NCBI GenBank assembly: GCA_035528375.1
Contig: DATKYS010000050.1
Coordinates: 1 to 16,689, forward strand
Length of the DNA: 16,689 bases
Direction of reading: 5' to 3'
From: a bacterium
Lineage (GTDB): Bacteria; RBG-13-66-14
Shown: piece after piece, positions 13,888-16,689 of the stretch
Layout: each line of letters starts with the position of its first letter
How positions within the stretch are numbered: position 1 is the stretch's first letter
Notes under the pieces: model-generated
The model's input: the letters and a program-made list of their open reading frames with translations, nothing else
Told to the model about the DNA's origin: nothing
The model's database searches: none
Program-made: the position numbers and the translations under genes

Positions 13888-13922
13888 CCCTCTCCCGGTG
13901 GGAGAGGGACCAAGGGTGAGGG
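13888..13922. repeat. Family B intergenic repeat, copy 7
   Basis: CCCTCTCCC (13888-13896), GGT, GGGAGAGGG (13900-13908), then ACCAAGGGTGAGGGC. It and its neighbours fill the 301-base gap between the DUF2085 gene and galT, which holds no gene. Confidence 0.8.
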
Positions 13923-13940
13923 CTACCTTATAAAAACTGG

Positions 13941-13975
13941 CCGACCTGAACGGCGCGCCGTCGGTCGGCCCCTAC
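13941..13975. repeat. Family A palindromic repeat, copy 9
   Basis: CCGACCTGAACGGCGCGCCG and TCGGTCGGCCCCTAC form the inverted near-copy of 5867-5907. The opening GTAGGGG end is absent here. Confidence 0.8.
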
Positions 13976-14045
13976 GTCATCGCAAATCGCACGGCACGGT
14001 TAGATTACCCGCGCTCCGAAAGGACCGGCCGACCCGCCCCGGCGG

Positions 14046-15068
14046 CTACTCGGTTATCTCCTCCAGCACCGCCTCGCGCAGATACCGCGCCGCGTCCTCC
14101 GGCTTCGTCGGGTTGATGTAAAAACCGGTCCCCCACTCGAAACCGGCCACCTTGGTCAGCTTGGGCATGACCTCGATGTGCCAGTGGTAGGCCAGCAGAT
14201 CGGTCCCGCGGCCGTTGGTGGGCGTGTTGTGGATGAGGTAGTTGTACGGCGGGGAATCCAGCGTGACCGCCAGCCGCCGGAGGGTCTCCGACAAAATCTC
14301 CGCCAGGAGGCCCAGGTCGTTGTCGCGCTCGAAGAGCGGCCGGTGCACCTTGGGCAGAATCCAGGTCTCGAAGGGGAAGCGCGGGGCGAAGGGCTCCAGC
14401 GAGATGAACTGCTCGTTCTCGCACACCACCCGCTCGGCCTGCTCCATCTCCTGGATGATGATGTCGCAGAAGACGCAGCGCTCCTTCCATCCGTAATAAA
14501 TTTTCGCCCCCTCGAGCTCCTCGGAGACGCGCTTGGGGACGATGGGGGTGGCGATGAGCTGGGAGTGGGAGTGGTGGAGGGAGGCCCCGGCCGCCTTCCC
14601 CTCGTTCTTGAACACCAGGATGTAGCGGAAGCGGGGGTCGCGGGTGAGGTCCACGATGCGCTGGCGGTAGCTGCCGACGACCAGCTCGACCTTCTTCACC
14701 GGAAGCTGGTGCAGCCGCCGTTCGTGGCGCGGGTTCTCTATGATGACCTCGTGGGCCCCCACGCCGTTCATCATGTCGTACATGCCCACGCCGTGTCGGT
14801 CCAGGTCCCCCTCGATGCGCAGCGCCGGGAACTTGTTCGGCACGACGCGCACCTGCCAGCCGGGCGTGTTGGGCTCCCGGCCGTCCGCGCCGTCGGCGTT
14901 GACGGTAAAAATTTCGGGCGGTGTCAGGCCCTCGTTGCCCTCGCAGAAGGGGCAGTTCGGGCCGCCGCTCTCCTCGTGGACGGGGGCGAAGTCGGAGGGG
15001 CGCTTGCCCCGCTCCGAGGAGATGATCACCCAACGGCCGATGACCGGGTCGCGCCGCAGTTCGGGCAA
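14046..15068 (-). CDS. galT: Galactose-1-phosphate uridylyltransferase
   Basis: A 340-residue HIT-superfamily nucleotidyltransferase of the Leloir pathway. It exchanges UMP between UDP-glucose and galactose 1-phosphate through a uridylyl-histidine. It begins MPELRRDPVIGRWVII, typical of GalT. CPFC (39-42) is a metal knuckle. The active site HHSHSQ (165-170) has the HxHxQ form, with nucleophile H168 by alignment; it is HSHSQ rather than the HPHGQ of E. coli. YHWHIEVMPKL (294-304) closes the family pattern. A second CVFC (198-201) is extra. The TTG start at 15066-15068 has GGAGG 5 bases upstream. Other Leloir genes are not nearby. Members of this branch may use related sugar phosphates, so galactose is the likely but not proven substrate. 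Confidence 0.92.
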   Translation of the reverse strand: MPELRRDPVIGRWVIISSERGKRPSDFAPVHEESGGPNCPFCEGNEGLTPPEIFTVNADGADGREPNTPGWQVRVVPNKFPALRIEGDLDRHGVGMYDMMNGVGAHEVIIENPRHERRLHQLPVKKVELVVGSYRQRIVDLTRDPRFRYILVFKNEGKAAGASLHHSHSQLIATPIVPKRVSEELEGAKIYYGWKERCVFCDIIIQEMEQAERVVCENEQFISLEPFAPRFPFETWILPKVHRPLFERDNDLGLLAEILSETLRRLAVTLDSPPYNYLIHNTPTNGRGTDLLAYHWHIEVMPKLTKVAGFEWGTGFYINPTKPEDAARYLREAVLEEITE

Positions 15069-15127
15069 GGGGCCCTCCGGGGTGACGCACGGGCGAGGTG
15101 ACGTTCAGCGGGCGGACATTTTGACGA

Positions 15128-15158
15128 AGTATAGCACAGGGCGGCCGGGTATAATCAA
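15128..15158 (-). promoter_or_regulatory. Candidate promoter of galT
   Basis: Minus strand TATACT (15128-15133) with TTGATT (15153-15158) 19 bases upstream. The -10 box is good; the spacing is long. The leader is about 55 bases. Confidence 0.55.
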
Positions 15159-15161
15159 GAG

Positions 15162-15187
15162 AACGGCGGTCCGTGTACCGCCGTTTT
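15162..15187. terminator. Hairpin between the TPR gene and galT
   Basis: A perfect 9-bp stem, AACGGCGGT (15162-15170) and ACCGCCGTT (15177-15185). It lies 27 bases after the stop at 15214 on the minus strand, where it is followed by a weak T-tract (TTCTCTT); the stronger TTTT is on the plus side. Probably ends the TPR transcript, just before the galT promoter. Confidence 0.55.
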
Positions 15188-15213
15188 AACAGAAGCAATA
15201 AACAGGCCAAACC

Positions 15214-16038
15214 TCACTGCGGGGGCGTCACGCCCTCCGCGGGGACGGTCGGCTCCGGTTCCGCCGCGCCACCGAGCGGGATGAGGTCCACCAGGTGGGT
15301 CAGGTACAGCCCCTGGTCCAGCATCCATTGGGCCATCTGCACGTCGGGGGCGTCCTCGGGCCCGGCCTCGACGATGCCTGAAAGGACCGCCTTCGATTCG
15401 TCGGGACGCCCGAGCCAGCCCAGGATGCGCGCTGTCTCCAGCTTCGCCGCGGTCGCCAGGTAGTTGTCCTCCTCGGCGCCCAGACCCTGATAGTACTCCA
15501 GCGCCTCGGGGAGCTGGCCCCGCTCGAGCATCACCGAGCCGAGGGTGAAGCGCGCCTGCTGCCGGAGCGGGTCGAACTCGCTCCCGGCGGCCTGGGTGAG
15601 CTTCTCGTCGGCCTGGTCCAGGTTCCCCAGGTGCAGGGCGCACATGCCCACGTAGAGGACGGCGGTGTCGCGGTCGAAATCGTTCCCCGGGTTCTGCGCC
15701 ACATCGTTGAAGATGGCCAGCGCCTCGGAGAGCCGCTGCTGCGTCTCCTCGGGGGTGGGCTCGACCCACACGGGCTGCGCGTTCTGACCCTCGGGGTACT
15801 CCTGGTGCCCCTCGAAGGCCAGGCCGTAGCTCTGGATGCCCTGGGCCAGCCGAAGCGCCGTGCGCGACTCCGGCGGGCCGGCGGTGATGACGAAGTAGGC
15901 GATGACCGCCAGCGCCACGATGCCGCCGACGATGATGTTGATGATGAGGTCGCGCCGCTTTTTGTCGTGCGCGTCCGCCTTGGAGTAGAGCTCGCGGAGG
16001 TCCTCGGCGCGCTCGCCCTGCGATTTCTGTTTTCCCAT
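15214..16038 (-). CDS. Membrane-anchored TPR-like protein
   Basis: A 274-residue protein with a charged cytoplasmic N-terminus (KKRRD at 26-30) and one transmembrane helix (about 31-53, LIINIIVGGIVALAVIAYFV). The exported part is built of helical tetratricopeptide-like repeats: ALAIFNDVAQNPGNDFDRDTA, LHLGNLDQADEKLTQAA, LERGQLPEALEYYQGLG and RILGWLGRPDESKAVLSGI. It ends in a Pro/Glu-rich tail. The layout resembles the YfgM/TPR_21 type of periplasmic scaffold tethered to the inner membrane; partners are unknown. ATG 16038 comes 1 base after the stop of the gamma-carbonic-anhydrase-like gene, with GGGGAG upstream, so the two are translated together. Confidence 0.85.
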   Translation of the reverse strand: MGKQKSQGERAEDLRELYSKADAHDKKRRDLIINIIVGGIVALAVIAYFVITAGPPESRTALRLAQGIQSYGLAFEGHQEYPEGQNAQPVWVEPTPEETQQRLSEALAIFNDVAQNPGNDFDRDTAVLYVGMCALHLGNLDQADEKLTQAAGSEFDPLRQQARFTLGSVMLERGQLPEALEYYQGLGAEEDNYLATAAKLETARILGWLGRPDESKAVLSGIVEAGPEDAPDVQMAQWMLDQGLYLTHLVDLIPLGGAAEPEPTVPAEGVTPPQ

Positions 16039-16039
16039 C

Positions 16040-16555
16040 TCAGCGCTCCCCGGCTGTGAACGTTTTCGCCAGGTCCACGTACCCGGCGGCGTGTTTTTTC
16101 TGACCGAGAATCTCGTCGGGGGTGAGGCGGCGGACCACCCGCCCCGGCACCCCCAGGACAACGGAGCCCGGCGGTATCTTCTTCCTCGGCGTGACGAGCG
16201 ACCCCGCCCCGATGAGCGATCCGGCGCCTATCTCGGCCCCGTTGAGGATTATCGCCCCCATGCCGATGAGACAGCCGTCCCCGATGGTGCAGGCGTGGAT
16301 GACCGCCCGATGGCCGATGGTCACGTCGGCGCCGATGATGGTGGGCTGGTCGTGATCCACGTGGACCACGGTGAGGTCCTGGACGTTGGTGCGCCCGCCT
16401 ATCTCGATGCGGGCGATGTCGCCGCGCAACAGGCAACCGTACCAGATGCTCGCGTCGGCGGCGGCCCGAACGTCGCCGATGACGTCCGCCGACGGGGCGA
16501 CGAAGACCGAGGGGTCGAGGTCCGGTTCCCGGCCCTGGTAGGCGTAGAGGGGCAT
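16040..16555 (-). CDS. Gamma-carbonic-anhydrase-like hexapeptide-repeat protein
   Basis: A 171-residue left-handed beta-helix protein of the YrdA/PaaY/gamma-CA group. Metal histidines are at 65 (VVHVD), 82 (GHRA) and 87 (VIHA), in the family spacing. R45 in RGD and NVQD (57-60) are the usual accompanying residues. Repeats of the IGAGSLIGAGS kind run to about 140, followed by a C-terminal helix. Many family members bind zinc, but carbonic anhydrase activity is proven for few, so the reaction is uncertain. ATG 16555 follows an A-rich AAGAAAAAA stretch without a real Shine-Dalgarno sequence, while the promoter is close to consensus. First gene of a pair with the TPR protein. Confidence 0.9.
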   Translation of the reverse strand: MPLYAYQGREPDLDPSVFVAPSADVIGDVRAAADASIWYGCLLRGDIARIEIGGRTNVQDLTVVHVDHDQPTIIGADVTIGHRAVIHACTIGDGCLIGMGAIILNGAEIGAGSLIGAGSLVTPRKKIPPGSVVLGVPGRVVRRLTPDEILGQKKHAAGYVDLAKTFTAGER

Positions 16556-16584
16556 TTTTTTCTTAAACGTGCACGGGCCGGGCG

Positions 16585-16613
16585 ATTGTACCCGCGACGT
16601 GGCGGTGTGTCAA
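16585..16613 (-). promoter_or_regulatory. Consensus-like promoter of the gamma-CA / TPR pair
   Basis: Minus strand TTGACA (16608-16613) and TACAAT (16585-16590) with a 17-base spacer, about 29 bases before ATG 16555. Confidence 0.85.
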
Positions 16614-16661
16614 CCGGGGCGGCGGTCCGGCCGGGTGACGCGGTGGACGACGCCCCGAAAT

Positions 16662-16689
16662 GTAGGGCGGGGATTTTAATCCCCGCCGC
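16662..16689. repeat. Family A palindromic repeat, copy 10 (cut by window end)
   Basis: GTAGGGCGGGGATT / AATCCCCGCC is complete as a hairpin; the right end lies beyond the window. Confidence 0.7.

Overview
The window is about 16.7 kb of GC-rich bacterial DNA, roughly two-thirds G+C by eye. It has Shine-Dalgarno sequences and sigma70-type promoters of the TTGACA / TATAAT kind. Signal peptides, a lipobox and a beta-barrel protein ending in phenylalanine point to a diderm (Gram-negative) bacterium. The mix of housekeeping and uncharacterised secreted genes, plus dense intergenic palindromic repeats, resembles genomes of uncultured candidate phyla. That placement is only an impression; the sequence alone does not give the taxon.

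Seventeen protein genes are supported, sixteen on the minus strand. From left to right: a PHP-family phosphatase coupled to a calcineurin-type phosphoesterase (208-1907); two small exported proteins that look like paralogues and a GNAT acetyltransferase (2250-3905); the bifunctional NAD(P)HX repair enzyme (4196-5734); an outer-membrane barrel with a clear promoter and terminator (5924-6612); sucD and sucC with overlapping stop and start (6979-8984); an exported propeller/SH3-like protein downstream of a solitary DNA methyltransferase (9256-11372); a low-GC cysteine-rich protein (11522-11863); a HEAT-repeat lipoprotein divergent from a DUF2085 membrane protein (12001-13744); galT (14046-15068); and a membrane-anchored TPR-like protein behind a gamma-carbonic-anhydrase-like hexapeptide protein (15214-16555). 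TTG and GTG starts are frequent and are fixed here by family alignment and ribosome-binding sites.

Almost every intergenic space carries one of two repeat families. Family A is palindromes bounded by GTAGGGG and CCCCTAC (ten copies, one cut by the window end). Family B is built on CCCTCTCCC / GGGAGAGGG hairpins with a GGGTGAGGGT tail (seven copies plus a half copy). Several B copies sit within a few bases of a stop codon, and one supplies the ribosome-binding site of the methyltransferase.

The most notable observation is a 154-bp element with 12-bp terminal inverted repeats at 10289-10442. It is inserted exactly in the start codon of the exported propeller/SH3 gene. A 5-bp near-duplication (AATGC / AACGC) flanks it. 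Removing it rebuilds a textbook ribosome-binding site, ATG and signal peptide. The insertion is in frame and adds 53 codons ahead of the old start. A family A palindrome lies inside it. I see no complete, clearly new multi-gene system; the repeats and this in-frame insertion are the best leads.
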